Source: Chamaea fasciata (Eukaryota > Chordata > Aves > Passeriformes > Sylviidae). From it: 64,000 bases of DNA. The translations under genes were made by a program, and so were the position numbers. Positions 35,561-47,240 of this stretch are shown piece by piece. Under the pieces are notes generated by a model. The model saw only the letters and a program-made list of their open reading frames with translations. It had not been told where the DNA came from and searched no databases. Every line of letters begins with the position of its first letter. Positions within the stretch are counted from its first letter, which is position 1. The DNA lies in NCBI GenBank assembly GCA_029207755.1, contig JARCOQ010000009.1, positions 31,208,914 through 31,272,913 on the forward strand, written 5' to 3'.

Positions 35561-36991
35561 ATCCGAGGTGTTTAAAAGAGTTGGAAGATGAGAAGGAACT
35601 TTATCCAAGTTTTAAAAGACTGGACTGAAGAACCTGTTGGATTGAGATATAAGAGAATCAGAGCTCTGTACTAGGTCAGGTCTGTCTGTCTGGGACAGCT
35701 GGGTTGCATTCCTAGGACAGGTTGGAATTGGCAGGTGTGGATAACATTGGTGAAGAACATACAAGGCTCTAACAGAACCTTGGCTCCTGCTTTTTATGAA
35801 AACAGAATTTATCTCCTAGGCATCCTCTCCCCGAGTGCAGACAAGTCTGGCAGAAGTGGAATTTAGTCTTCCCCGTGCTGCACTCTGTGCAAATGCATCC
35901 CGAGGAGACTCCAACTCATCCACTGATTGCTGGCCAGGGTTTCCACAGGAAAAACCCTCAGTGAGATGCTGGCCCGGGCTGTGTTTGGGTCGGGCTCGTT
36001 GGGGAGACGCAGGATGCTCACAGAAGAGAAGGGAGCTAATGAGCCCCTTTCCTGTCAATCCTCATTATTTCTGTCAGATCCTCACACTCCCAGAATAACT
36101 CTCTTCTGCCAAGCACTCCCGGATCCGAGCCCACAAGGTGAACCAGTTCCTTTTGATGGTGCTCTGAGGGAATGTGAAGCTACCAACAGTAACATTCTTC
36201 GAGCATATCAAATATGTAACGCACATGTCTGGGAGCAAGAAGGCTCTTCTCTCCTTCAGAGGCAGCTTCTCCTGGACTGTCCTTTCTGCCTGCAGGAATT
36301 CTTCATTCCTGGGGGACAAATCCTGCCTTGAAGATCTCATACTGTTGATTTCATGGGAGCTGGCTTTAGTGTTTTGGGAACATGTGAGGAGTGAACGCTG
36401 CAACAGAAATACAGGTCTGTGTATTTCTGTTACAGTGGTCTGAGGGACAGGTGGATCTCACAGGACAGGTAAATCTTATTAATAAATGGTAGAACAAACT
36501 AAATATAGCACACAGCTACACCAGGAAAGAGGAATTACCCCGGGTCTTACTATGGGTATTGGATTTTTAATTTTATTTTCATTGTTTTCAGGTACCAATA
36601 ATATTCCAGGTCTTGTAACACAAAGGTAATGCTCATTCTGATTATTTTAATTTTATGAGGTTTTTGGAGAGAAATTAAGGTTTTAAGTCATAGTGGTAAG
36701 TGGGGCTTGTGGGTGAGGAGCAGTAGCATTAGGTAGGCTTGCAACAACCTTGTGTACTTATTTTTTGAAGGACTGAGGAGCAATTTTACTAGAGGTTTTC
36801 AAGAACTGGAGTGCTCTGGTGTTATAGTAGTTACATGACCATATAAACCTTGTGTTATGAGCTCCCCTTTACTCTCACCATGTGCCCTTATAAAAACAAA
36901 CAAACAAACAAAAAACCCCCACCTTATTTTGAAAAAAAATGAACTTTTGTTTTGGTTTTGTAATAGAGACAGCAGTGTCAACAACACAATA
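35561..36991. other. Unannotated non-coding stretch
   Basis: No exon or repeat is recognisable except a short (CAAA)n run at about 36895-36912. Confidence 0.45.
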
Positions 36992-37233
36992 GGAAATTCA
37001 AGCTGACAGAGGGGAAATTTAGGGTAGATATTGGGAAGACGTTTTTCCCTGTGAGGGTGGGGACGCCCTGGCACAGGGTGCCCAGAGCAGCTGTGGCTGC
37101 CCCTGGATCCTTGGAAGTGTCCAAAGCCAGGTTAGACGGAGCTTGGAGCAGCCTGGGACAGTGGAAGGTGTTAAAGGGGGTGGAACTGGTTGGGCTTTAA
37201 GGTCTCTTCCAGCCCAAACCATGATTCTCGGAT
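36992..37233 (+). mobile_element. CR1 LINE 3' fragment upstream of the CpG island
   Basis: Sense CR1: GATATTGGGAAGACGTTTTT, GCACAGGGTGCCCAGAGCAG, CTTGGAAGTGTCCAAAGCCA, GGTCTCTTCCAGCCCAAACC and a decayed ATTCTCGGA end. The CCTGCCCATGGCAGGG block is deleted. It ends about 190 bases before the GC-rich region. Confidence 0.92.
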
Positions 37234-37419
37234 TTAAATAAGCTCCGTTTGATGTCTGGGTGGTCTCCCATGAGTTGCACTGTTGAGCCTGTGAAGTTTC
37301 AAGGAATTGCAAGCGGGAGTTTCAAGGAATGCTGTTTACACTCCACCGAGGTGAGTAAAAGCCTGAGCTCTTTTCCAAACCCCTCTTTAGGCTTTTCTGG
37401 CACCTGTATCCCGGGGGAA

Positions 37420-37920
37420 GAGAGAGAGACCGAGCCAGCAGCAGCATCGCTGAGCGGAGCCGGGCTCCAGCGGGATTCCCGCTGTCCTGGCAAATGATCT
37501 CCCGAAGGCAGCGGGAGCTGCCGCCTTCCCTTCCCCGGCAGCGGGAGCCCGCCCCGGGCTGCGGGGACACGGACGGGCCCCGGAGCGGGGGAGCGGCTCG
37601 GGGGGCTCGGGGTACCCAGCGCTGCCCGGCCCCGCCCGACAGGGGAAGAGAAAGGGAGAGGGGGAGAGAGCGGGAGAGCCAGGAGGTGCCGGGAAGCCGG
37701 GCTGGGAGCGGGGGAGTGCCCGGCGCCGGCAAGGGGCAGGCGCATCCCTGCCCATCGCAGCATCGGGAGCAGCCGGGATGCGGAGCCGCCGGGAATGGGG
37801 AATGGCCGGCCGCCTCCCGCTCTGATATGCCGAGGTATTTTTCCCCCCCCCCCCCCCCCCCCCGTCGTTGCTCTTTCTCGGGTTGTTTGCTGCTCGCTGT
37901 CGCTGTGTTCCAGCTCTGGG
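37420..37920 (+). promoter_or_regulatory. CpG island, candidate promoter / first exon
   Basis: The only long GC-rich, CpG-dense segment in the window, with a GC box (GGCCCCGCCC at 37628-37637). No TATA element is seen. Candidate plus-strand donors are CCGAG|GTGAGTAAAA (GT at 37351, left of the core), CCGAG|GTATTT (GT at 37835) and ATCCAG|GTAAAAGC (GT at 38069). The frames through the core (for example 37494-37925 plus, 37299-37763 minus) have biased composition and no domain, so 5' UTR or lncRNA is as likely as coding. The strand is inferred from the donors. A 21-C run follows at 37843-37863. Confidence 0.7.
37843..37863. repeat. Poly(C) run of 21
   Basis: An uninterrupted run of C at the downstream shoulder of the CpG island. 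Such runs can form i-motif (C strand) or G-quadruplex (G strand) structures and are prone to sequencing and assembly length errors. Confidence 0.95.
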
Positions 37921-38069
37921 ATTAATTGGGGAAGCAGAGCAGAGGGTGCAGGTGTGTTCTTGCTCCCTGTGGAGACCTGGGGGGAACTTGCTGCATCACC
38001 CAGCGCAGCAAACTTTGAACTGCCAACTCACCTGGGGGGTCTTGTGTTTGATCTCCCTTGGAATCCAGG

Positions 38070-40493
38070 TAAAAGCACGGCCAGGACTAATATTTTATTC
38101 GCCTCTTTGGAAGAATCGTGACTCCCTCATCGCGTTAGATTTGGAGTGGGGGGAGTCAGTAAAAACCGCCGGGGTTTAATGTCCTTTGTTAAACTGAGGT
38201 CTTTGTCTTTCCATCTTTTACATCTTTCCATTCCCTGCAGTGGGAGAGGAAAGGTCTGAGCCCTCGCTTTTTCAGTTGTTCGGACTGGAAATTCACGTTG
38301 GTGGCACAGTGGAGGTCCCACAGCTCGGCTCCTCTTTCTCAGAGGAATTCCTTTGCAGCAACCCCCGTGCCCAGCAGCATTCTGCCCGGGTTTTGCCGTG
38401 TTTAGAGTTGAGGATTAGGCAACTTAAGGGCTTGTACCTGGCTCATTTCTTGATAAGCCTCTACACTCAATAGTAAGTGCTCTGTTAGTACTTTCTGTCA
38501 GCTTCTCTCCCCTTTTTCTCGTACCACAGTTCACCCTAATTTGAAAAAAAAAACCACTTTTTTTGGTCATACCTTGAATTCCTTCATATTTAACTCTTCT
38601 TACTGCATACTTTTTGTTTTATTTGTTTGGGGTTTTTTTTGGTGGTTTTTTGTTTGTTTGTTTGTTTTTTTGTTGTTGGTTGGTTGTGTTTCTTTTTTTT
38701 TAGTTTTGTGTTTGTTTTTTTTTTTTTTTTTACTTATTCCTTGTCAGTTAATTTGATATTATGTTAGTAATTACTGTTCAAGAAATCCTGAATTTTCCTT
38801 GCCTGGTTTTGATTGCCATGCTGCCACTACTTCAGGTTGGTGTTTTTTTTTTTTTTTTTTAAGGGGAATTTTAGTGATTACTGAATCCCATTTAATCTGG
38901 GGAACTGTAAACAAGTGCAAACAAGTAAACTGTAAACAAATAAACTTGATCTGGCATTTGAAGGCAGAGGAGAGGTGTGGGTTTGTATTTCTCCACATGA
39001 AGGGAAATGGTGTTTAAGGTGCTGTGTTGTCACACCAGCACAACATTCCCTGTGGAAGGGTAACCCCAACTCCACGTTTCCTTCCTTCCTTCCTTCCTTC
39101 CAATAAAGCCAGCTGATTGGTGGAGCTGGGAAGTTGATATCACAGGAGATACGGTAAAAAATTAATAATATTAATGGCCTGGGCTTTCACATGGTGGAGT
39201 CTTACTTTGGAGTGTTCGAGACTTTGCCCCATGAATTCTCAGTTTCTTCTATCAGAATTTCAGTATTGCTTTGGGGTTTTCTTTGCTAGGGGAGGCAGCA
39301 GAACGGTGAGCCAGGGGTTATTTGATGCATTTTATCTGTCTGTGGTAGCACTCAGGTTTCAGGAACATGATCCCTGTGGCTTGGCAGGTGCACCCCTAAG
39401 AAATAAGAGTGGAATTTAAGGAGAGGACAGCTCAGCTCAAGGATGAAGCTTCCACTTTTTTTCTGGAGCTGCTGAGGCAAGAAAGTTACTCCCAGGTGCT
39501 GTGTTTCACACCTTATCCTTGGAGAGGGAATGTGCAGTCTGTGGAGAAGTTTGGGGCTCGATATCTTCTTTATGGTGTTCTACTCGTGCTAAATCACTGC
39601 TTGGAATAATTGTATTGTCACCTTGTGTCGTATTTGCTCAGGTGTAATGGCTCTGCCACAAAGGCAGTCGCCTGGAAAATTGTGCTGCAAAATTTTTAAT
39701 GTTCCTTGGAAAGGTGGGGAGGCTTTAGAGCCTTTTCTTTTTTTTTTTTTCTCCTATTATAAAAGTGGGGATTTAGAATTTTATTCTTTTTATTTTTCCT
39801 CTCCTTTTCCTTTTTATGAACATCTTGGTTTCCTGGTGTCTGGGATTGCCTGTTAATGTCTTCTTTTAGGAATAGGAAATGGGTCACTATACTAAAGAAA
39901 ACTTTCCTCACAACTACTTTCAAATAATATAAAATTACCTAAATTTAAGGTCTTTAGACAAAAAAATGAAACTAAGGGGCTGTGCTGGATTCTGGTCATA
40001 CCTTGCTGTACATATAAATTGTTGTAAGGGTTAAAAGTATGAAGTGTGGATTAATTCCTTTTGTGCTGCAGGCTGTGGTTTGAGCTGTCCAGTTTTAGCT
40101 AGCTGTTTAAATTGTAGATTAGTAATTTTTTTGTGTGTCTATGAAGGGCTCTTATTCACAATTATCACCTTTATTAATTAAAAAAAAAAAAGGAAGAAAG
40201 AAAAAAAAGCAAATTTTCACAAAGAGTGGACTTGTGAAGGACATTGGTGTAGTTTAACAGCACCAGTGAACTTTTGGGGCTGAGAGGTGGCAATGCTGAT
40301 GTTTGGAGCCAGTTTTAGCACCACTGGCTCTGGGTTCATAATTTAAAGTGTGCTTTTGGGAGCCTCAGATTGGGAAAGACCATCTGCATCTCCAGCTGTG
40401 GGGCTGGTACTGCAGCCTTAATGCCAGATCTCCCCTCATGTCATCACTGAGCCCTTCCAAAAATGAGGACGGGCTTGGGCTTTTGGTTTTCAG
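38070..40493. other. Unannotated stretch downstream of the CpG island
   Basis: This would be first-intron DNA if a gene starts at the island on the plus strand. It contains a T/G-rich block (38619-38730), a T run near 38843-38860, (TTCC)n at about 39077-39101 and an A-rich patch near 40180-40210. No exon is supported. Confidence 0.45.
38619..38730. repeat. T/G-rich low-complexity block
   Basis: Runs of T separated by GG, GGGG and (GTTT)n. The hydrophobic Phe/Val-rich frame across it is an artefact. Confidence 0.93.
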
Positions 40494-41025
40494 AATCCCA
40501 GAATGGTTTGGGTGGAAAGGGCCCTTAAAGCCCATCCAGTGCCACCCCTGCCATGGGCAGGGACACTTTCCACTATCCCAGGCTGCTCCAAGCCCTGTCC
40601 AGCCTGGCCTTGGACACTTCCAGGGATCCAGGGGCAGCCACAGCTGCTCTGGGCACCCTGTGCCAGGGCCTGCCCACCCTCCCAGGGAACAATTCCTTCC
40701 CAATCTCCCATCAATCCCTGCCGTCTGGCACTGGGAAGCCATTCCCTGTGTCCTGGCACTCCAATTCCTGATGCAGGGTCCTTCTCCCGCTTCCCTGCAT
40801 CCCTTCAGGCCCTGGCAGGGACTCTGAGCTCTCCCTGGAGCCTTCTCTTCTCCAGGCTGAGCAATCCCAACTCAGTCTGTCTCCAGAACAGAGGAGCTTC
40901 AGCCCTTTTAGAATCAATGCCAGGCAACTGAACTGCGTTGTGTGGGTGCAAGGTTTGTAGGATTCTTTTTTTGTCCTCAGTGTCCCTGCTCAGGACTGCC
41001 TTTAATGTGCCTTGCTCATGGATGT
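40494..41025 (-). mobile_element. CR1 LINE with extra non-CR1 5' segment, copy A
   Basis: Minus-strand CR1 from the 3' tail (CAGAATGGTTTGGGTGGAAA, plus-strand reading) to about 40907, where GCTTCAGCCCTTTTAGAATC marks its 5' limit. The next 120 bases (AATGCCAGGCAACTGAACTG through TTGCTC) are not CR1 but are shared, nearly identical, with the copy at 46714-47240 in the same orientation. See findings. Confidence 0.85.
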
Positions 41026-42003
41026 TTCCCCTTGTCACTCCATGCCCTTGTAAAAATGGAAGTTTTATCATCCTGCTGGAATTAACTCACACTCCCTGCT
41101 CCTCTTCACTGGCTTCCACTGGGCTCTTCACAGCCCTCCAGGAAATGTCTTGCACTCCCTGAGTACCTGAGCCTGAGTTGTGCCTTTCTGAATTTATCCT
41201 GTCTCTGTTACTTCAGTCCTTCAGAGCCTCCAGTTATTTCTGGGTGCTATCAATGTCCCCCCCTTCAAGTCCTGTGTCCCTGCTGTGTCACATAGGATCC
41301 ACCTGTTCCTACCATCAGTGCTGAAATGTTTAATGAGATCACTTCCAAGCCTGAATTTTAAGACCCTCAATAATCACTTAAGTTTTCAGGACTTCTGCTG
41401 TTGTCTCCCCACGGACCAGATGCTCACCTACCCCTAAATGCCTCTGTTGGTTGCAGCTTAACTCCCTGTTTCCCACGTGACACTGCTGAATGCGCCGCTA
41501 AACCCCAGATTAATGGGATCTCCAGCCTTTGGGGAATGTTATCTGATGAAGTAATCTCTTAGTCTCTCACGAGCTACCTTGTGCTGAATAATAAGAAATT
41601 TGGTCATATTTCCCGGTGCTCTCTTGTTGAAGGGAAGAGCACTTGAGTCCCCGTGCCACTGAAGGAAGTGGTGTAGGCTTGGAGAGAATTCTTCTCTTAA
41701 GCATGAATAATTTATTCCCTGCTCTTTAATTGTCTGCAGTATCCCAGTTAAAGGAAATGTTGGAGTGGTGTTCAATTTTGTGTGCCGTTTGTTTCCAAAC
41801 TCTGGCTTTGACTTTAATGGCCCCTACAGCTTTTATTCGCTTTATGATGATTTCTTCTTTTGTACCCTTGTGTTTCTTATTTTTTATTTCGTTTCTTTTT
41901 TCATTTTCATTTCTTCACCACTCACCCCCTCCCTCTCCTCCTGTGGTAAATATTAACACCCTTACTGAAAACAAGGTCAAAAATTTCCTTTGTACTTACA
42001 CTC
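41026..42003. other. Unannotated pyrimidine-rich stretch
   Basis: No gene or repeat is recognisable. T/C-rich runs lie near 41845-41945. Confidence 0.45.
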
Positions 42004-42048
42004 GCTGGATTTGATGACCTTGGAGGTCTTTTTCAACCTTAATGATTT
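42004..42048 (+). mobile_element. Short CR1 LINE 3' tail
   Basis: About 45 bases: GCTGGATTTGATGACCTTGG followed by AGGTCTTTTTCAACCTTAAT. Only the extreme 3' end of a CR1 is left. Confidence 0.7.
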
Positions 42049-43516
42049 GGTGGCTATCCTTCCCAAAATACCCATCTCACAGCAGAGGAACCCACATTGT
42101 TCTTTTCCTGACCCCTGCCTTCATAGGGCACCGAAAAATCTTCATAAAGTTCTCAAAACCAGGAAAATACTGCATTCCTGGAGATCTTCCTGAGATTCTG
42201 TTACACCAATTCTCCCCAGATTTTCTTTTAACTTCTTCACTGTGTCTAGTTTTAGGCTTTTTAAAACTCCATAGGTTACTATGAAAAGCCTTCTAATGTT
42301 TGAGGTAGTTCCCTGTTAGCTGTGCACCCATGCAGAGTCCTTCATCTTGAGAGTCTTTCCCTCCCTCTTTTTTCTTTGGAATATTTGGCACCTGGCATTT
42401 AGAAATTTCTGGGCCTCCTTCATTTTCAGACACCTGAGCTCCTCATTTCAGTTGATTTTTCTAGTTTCTTCCTTTAATTTCTTTTTTTTTTTTTTCAAAC
42501 AAATGCTGATAACCGTTAATTACAAGCCCTTTTCTTTTGTTTTTCCATCTTGTTTAATCAGCTGATTATCATTCAAATCCAGTTTATTTTCTGTCAGTGA
42601 ATCCTCTCCAAACTGAGAATGAATTAACCTTTCTTCTCCCAGATACAAAGGTTTCCTGCTGGATCAATCCTCTATGAGAGCACACAAATTAAGCTGCTAT
42701 TTGTAATTTTTTGTTCTTTGTATCTGGAGAATGAAATTCCCCAACAGTGGCCCAATTTCTAAAGACTTCTTAATTCTCTTAAGGACACCACAGCCGCCCA
42801 TGTGTTCCTTCCAGTTTATGGCATTACTGCCCTCCAATGCCATTTGCCTGGATCATCCCTTCCCAGAATGATTTTGGTCACAGCCAATATTGAAAATTAA
42901 CATATGGCTCTTTCCTGGCTCCCTGTCTCTGCGTCCCAGTGAAAATCCTTTGGAGAATCCTCTCTGCTCATGTCTGGAGAAGCAATAAGAGTTCGCTGGG
43001 AGCCCCAGTGGTTTTGCCTTTCTGGCAGCTCTTTGAGAGAACCAAAATGGGAAAGTTCTGCCCCAGATTAAGCCAGATGTGGGGACAGCATCGATGTTTC
43101 CACCCTGCCATTAACCATGGCTTCCACAAAACTGAATAATCAGAGTTTATTTCATCTGGGAAGCACAAGGGATGTGGAATTTGTTTGCTCTGTCCTTATG
43201 GAGCAAAAGCATTCCTCAGAACACATTCCTTCGAATGCTGCTGCTCTGGTCCCTCTGTAGAGAAGATATTTTAGATTTTATTTCCTCCAGTGTAAGGTGG
43301 TCCCAAGTTCATGCACACATAGATCCAAACTGTTGGTTTGATGGAGGGGGAGAGAGCTGCAGGTTCCAGTGCAAAAATCTCAGCTGAAATCCAGGCTTTT
43401 AAGAAGAAAACTTTTGTATCACAGTAGCCAGAAATAATTGTGAACTCTATTAAAGCACAAAATGTCTACTGAAATTTTACAACGTTTTTTGTTATCACAC
43501 CCATCTTTCGAAAAGT
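42049..43516. other. Unannotated non-coding stretch
   Basis: AT-rich, with a short T run near 42481-42495 and no exon or interspersed repeat recognised. Confidence 0.45.
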
Positions 43517-43652
43517 GAAATTCTGAAGTGACTTTTCCTCCTGGAACTGTTCAATCTCTGGGGTATCACCAGAGCTTTGGATTTGAAATTCTGTGGTGGC
43601 TTTTCCTCCTGGAACTGTTCTGTCTCTGGGATAGCACCAGAACTTTGGCTTT
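43517..43652 (+). repeat. 68-bp tandem duplication
   Basis: Two units start at 43517 and 43585. They share CTTTTCCTCCTGGAACTGTT, TCTCTGGG and a CACCAG...CTTTGG...TTTGAA end, with a handful of substitutions. It is a local duplication of moderate age, and the minus frame through it repeats accordingly. Confidence 0.93.
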
Positions 43653-44699
43653 GAAGCCATGGCAGCTGAATCTGCTTCCTCTGTGACACTCGAGATGCTG
43701 CAACACCTTCTGCATTTCCAAAAATTACCATTTCTTGGGAGTGCTCTTTTCCCTCCCAGCATGCAAGCACATGTTAGATTCTGAGTAAAACAAATGTTAT
43801 CATTTTTAACCTTAGCTCAAAACGAGGACTGAGTAAAGCAGGATTGTGACAATCCATGAGCAATTGGAGCTGTAATTTTGGGTGATTCACTGGGACAAAA
43901 ATGGTTTGTTACAGACTGAGTGTGACGCTTCTGGGATGTGGAGGAATTTAGGTTCCTCTAGTGACAGCTCCTGATCCTGCCATGGGGCTGCAAATTCCCT
44001 GAATCCCACCCATGGGATTTCTGTCCTCTGGTAGAAGTGCTTAGCGGGGGAAAGGTTTAGGGAGGTGAGCTGAATGCTTTTAGTCCCCTCCTGGTGTCGA
44101 GGTAAAGTTGTGAGCTGTGGAAGTGAGTGCTGGACCTGCTGCACTGGTGGTCCTAGGAAAATGAGCTCTGTATCCGTGTCAAAAACTGGAGAAATCCCTG
44201 CATGCCCACCTTGGGTACAGCCAGCAGCAGAGCTCTCCCAGCCCAGCGAGCAGCCAAATCCAACAGCTGCTGTCTGACACAAAGGTTGGGAGCTGGCCAT
44301 GGGATATGGAGCCTTTCTTGGTCCATAAATTTACATCCCTGGTTCACAGATAACCCACACTTAATTTTAATTTGGTGAGGTGCTCTCACACTGTATCCTC
44401 CCTTTAAAAGCTTTGTAATGAGTTTTCCCCACACTTGGTTCTTTGGGGGCTCTGTTTCAGAAGTTCCCTGAGCATTTTCTTTAGAAATGCTGTGTATTGC
44501 CAACAATTCTGCGTTCAGAGCCACTTAATGTGGCTCAGCTTCTGTTTGTCCTTGCTTTGGTGCAGCCTGGGCAGGGATGAGATCACTGTGAACCAGGTAG
44601 GGTCATCTCAGCATTTTTTGGAAACCAGTTAATGAACTGGTCAGGGCTGTTGTTGCCGAGTGGACACTGTGTTGAAAAGCTTATTTAAGTTATTTAAGA
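43653..44699. other. Unannotated non-coding stretch
   Basis: No gene or repeat is recognisable. The minus frames at 43887-44524 overlap in two registers and show no domain. Confidence 0.45.
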
Positions 44700-44925
44700 A
44701 TTATCATTAAAATCTACATTCATCACACAACCTTCACTTAAAACAACAGAAACAATGAAACCAACCAAATAAACAAATTCGGAACACCAAAGCCAACACA
44801 ACACAGAACTAAAATTAACAATTTACACAAAATCCACCCCTTGACCCTTCATCACAATTACAACAAAAATTCCCCACAATCATCCTACTCTATAACACAA
44901 CACTATTCACTACTTGATTCTGCAG
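44700..44925 (+). other. Strand-asymmetric A+C-rich block, candidate mitochondrial insertion
   Basis: About 225 bases very rich in A and C and nearly free of G, with only a handful of G in the central 200 bases. The flanks have ordinary composition. That bias is typical of one strand of avian mtDNA, especially control-region or intergenic DNA. Strings such as AAATCCACCCCTTGACCCTT look mitochondrial in style, but I cannot assign a specific mtDNA gene or tRNA. Alternatives are an old low-complexity satellite or a repeat I do not know. Confidence 0.4.
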
Positions 44926-45289
44926 ACACAAAAAAGAGGTGGATTGCAGCATACCTGACCTACCTCTGAAACCATGAATGTTGTAGGAAAGAAACTGCAT
45001 AAAATCCTCTTTCTGTTTCCCTACTTCTGGCCTGAACATGCAGTGAAGCTGTTGGTGGTGGTGGGTCTGGAGGAAAGCTACTGGACATCAACAGTGTTAA
45101 TTCATCCTTGCCAGGGCACCGGAGTATGGATGTAGATTTGTCTTCTCCAGAGCTGCTGCTTGCCCAGATGATGGATATTGTGAGGCCCTGGTAGGGGAGA
45201 TGTTCTTGTGATGGATTTCCCAGCAGACTGACACTTGATGGGGTGAGAGGGGGTGGAGGGTTGCCATGGAATGATGTGAAGTTTTCATC
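44926..45289. other. Unannotated non-coding stretch
   Basis: Nothing is recognisable between the A+C-rich block and the next CR1. Confidence 0.45.
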
Positions 45290-45412
45290 AAGGATGGACA
45301 GGGCTTGGAGCAACCAGGTGTGGTGAGAGGTGTCCCTGCCTATGGTAGAGGGTTTGGGACTGAATGATCTATAATGTCCCTCTCAACCCAAACCACTCGA
45401 TGATTCTTTGAT
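45290..45412 (+). mobile_element. CR1 LINE 3' end
   Basis: Sense CR1 tail: ACAGGGCTTGGAGCAACCAG, GTGTCCCTGCCTATGG, GTCCCTCTCAACCCAAACCA and GATGATTCTTTGATAG. About 120 bases, moderately diverged. Confidence 0.88.
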
Positions 45413-46713
45413 AGACAGCCCTCCCTTTGGCAGATCTAGAGGAGTTTGAGCTGGCTGGACACCCAGTGCTGTGCCTGGTGGGAGCAGGATGTGGATGGCC
45501 CTGCCTGCTTCTGCTGCACCATTAAAATCTGGTTTAATTTGTGCTGCCGTGACCCTTCAGACCTGTGCAGCCTCCAGTTTGTTTTCTAAAGAGCTAAGAC
45601 GGGCCTTGGTGTTGCTTTTGCAGTCTTTGTGCTCCATGAACTGCTTGAAATGCAGCCAAAAGTCTCGAGCAGACTGTGCTTGTCCCAGGTGTGCCAGGAA
45701 ACAAGCGGAGAGAACGTGCTTCTCCCTTAACCTTGACTCCTGTCCTCTGCTCCCGGGTGGATCGGATTCACTTGCATGTTGAACACACCACAGGCAACCC
45801 TCTCCTTCAATGCAGGGAGCAGGAGAAGAAGTTATGGCCCCGTAACTTCCAGTTTAATAGCTTGGAATCGCCCCGATTTCCCAGCCTCGGCTGGAGAGGG
45901 GAGCCCACACTGCTGCAGTTTATGAGCTGTGGGAGAGCACAGTTATTGCTACACTTGTCTCAGTTGCACACCAGACAAAGCTGAAGGCTGCTACCACTGC
46001 TTTCAGAGCTTTCCAGGGGGAAGATGATGGATTGATGCAAGGCCTAGCACAATCTTGGCCCTGGATCAGCATCAGGCAACTGAGAGCGCAGCACAAACCA
46101 TCGTGTGCGTGGAACCTGTTGCTTCTCTTCAGGGAGAATGTCCCTCCCTACTCTCAAGGACCTAGCTCAGTGCCAAAGAATTCCATGAGGGATAGCTTGG
46201 AGACAAAGGAACCCCCCCCCACTTCCTGTACTTTTTGCTTTTCCTCCTCCCCTAAAAGTGGGAGAAAGGCCTCATGTTATTTTTCCCCGTGGCATTTTCT
46301 TGGAAATGTTTTGGAGATGCTCCCTCTCAATGGCTCCAAACAAGGGACCGTGGGTATCAGCAGTGCCTGCTGTTCTTCCTTGTGCTGAGGGACACATGGA
46401 GCTGCATGTTCTTGCCACCAAGGCCTCTCCCTGCCTTCCAAGAGCTATGCTCCCTTGTAGAGATGCTCACCCTCTTCGGAGTGGGATTGCTCCTCATCCT
46501 AGTGTGTTGGCAGCTCTGCCTGCACCCTCTTCAGCCCAGTGCTGTCTCTTTTAGGTCCTGCTCTGGGTCTTCACAGCTTTGCTGAGGGAAACTGGCTTTT
46601 CCTCTGTGGTTTAGCTGTGGCAGCTCTTTGATATTCATGTGGGAGCACTGGGAGTTTTGAGCCTGGGCTTTGCCCTACTGCCTGTAGCAGAGCCAAAGGG
46701 AACCTCATTGAAT
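45413..46713. other. Unannotated non-coding stretch
   Basis: Frames of about 100 aa on the plus strand (45471-45984 and 46032-46585) occur in overlapping registers with no recognisable domain. I do not call them genes. Confidence 0.45.
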
Positions 46714-47240
46714 CCCTGACTGGTTTGGGTTGGACGGTGCCTTTGCCCATCCAGTGCCACCCCTGCCATGGGCAAGGACACCTTCCACTGTCCAGGGCTG
46801 CTCCAAGCCCCATCCAACCTGGCCTTGGACACTTCCAGGGATCCAGGGGCAGCCACAGTTGCTCTGGGCACCCTGTGCCAGGGCCTGCCCACCCTCCCAG
46901 GGAACAATTCCTTCCCAATATCCCATCCATCTTCTTCCCTCTGGCAGTGGGAAGTCATTCCCTGTGTTCTGTCCCTCCATCCCTTGTCCCCAGTCCCTCT
47001 CCAGCTCTCCTGGAGCCCCTTTAGGCCCTGGCAGGGACTCTGAGCTCTCCCTGGAGCCTTCTCTTCTCCAGGCTGGACAATCCCAACTCAGTCTGGCTCC
47101 AGAGCGGAAGGGCTCCAGCCCTTTTAGAATCAATGCCAGGCAACTGAACTGCTTTATGTGGGTGCAAGGTTTGTAGGATTTTTTTTTTTGTCCTCAGTGT
47201 CCCTGCTCACAACTGCCTTCAATGTCCCTTGCTCCTGGCT
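46714..47240 (-). mobile_element. CR1 LINE with extra non-CR1 5' segment, copy B
   Basis: Minus-strand CR1 with an intact tail (GACTGGTTTGGGTTGGACGG, plus-strand reading). Its CR1 part ends at about 47125 at the same CCAGCCCTTTTAGAATCAAT junction as copy A. The following segment to TTGCTCCTGG matches copy A closely. The two CR1 parts are less alike in the middle (about 46970-47016), so the shared 5' segment is the better conserved portion. Confidence 0.85.

Noticed and set aside
37494..37925. 143-aa frame in the CpG island as a protein-coding first exon
   Set aside because: Arg/Gly/Pro-rich composition is expected from GC-rich DNA, comparable frames exist on the minus strand, and no domain or signal peptide is recognised. 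It is kept only as a candidate promoter or UTR.
38021..38040. Minus-strand splice donor CCCAG|GTGAGT
   Set aside because: It is a strong match, but the exon would have to lie to the right of the CpG island, where there is no promoter-like DNA. A single donor match is weak evidence.
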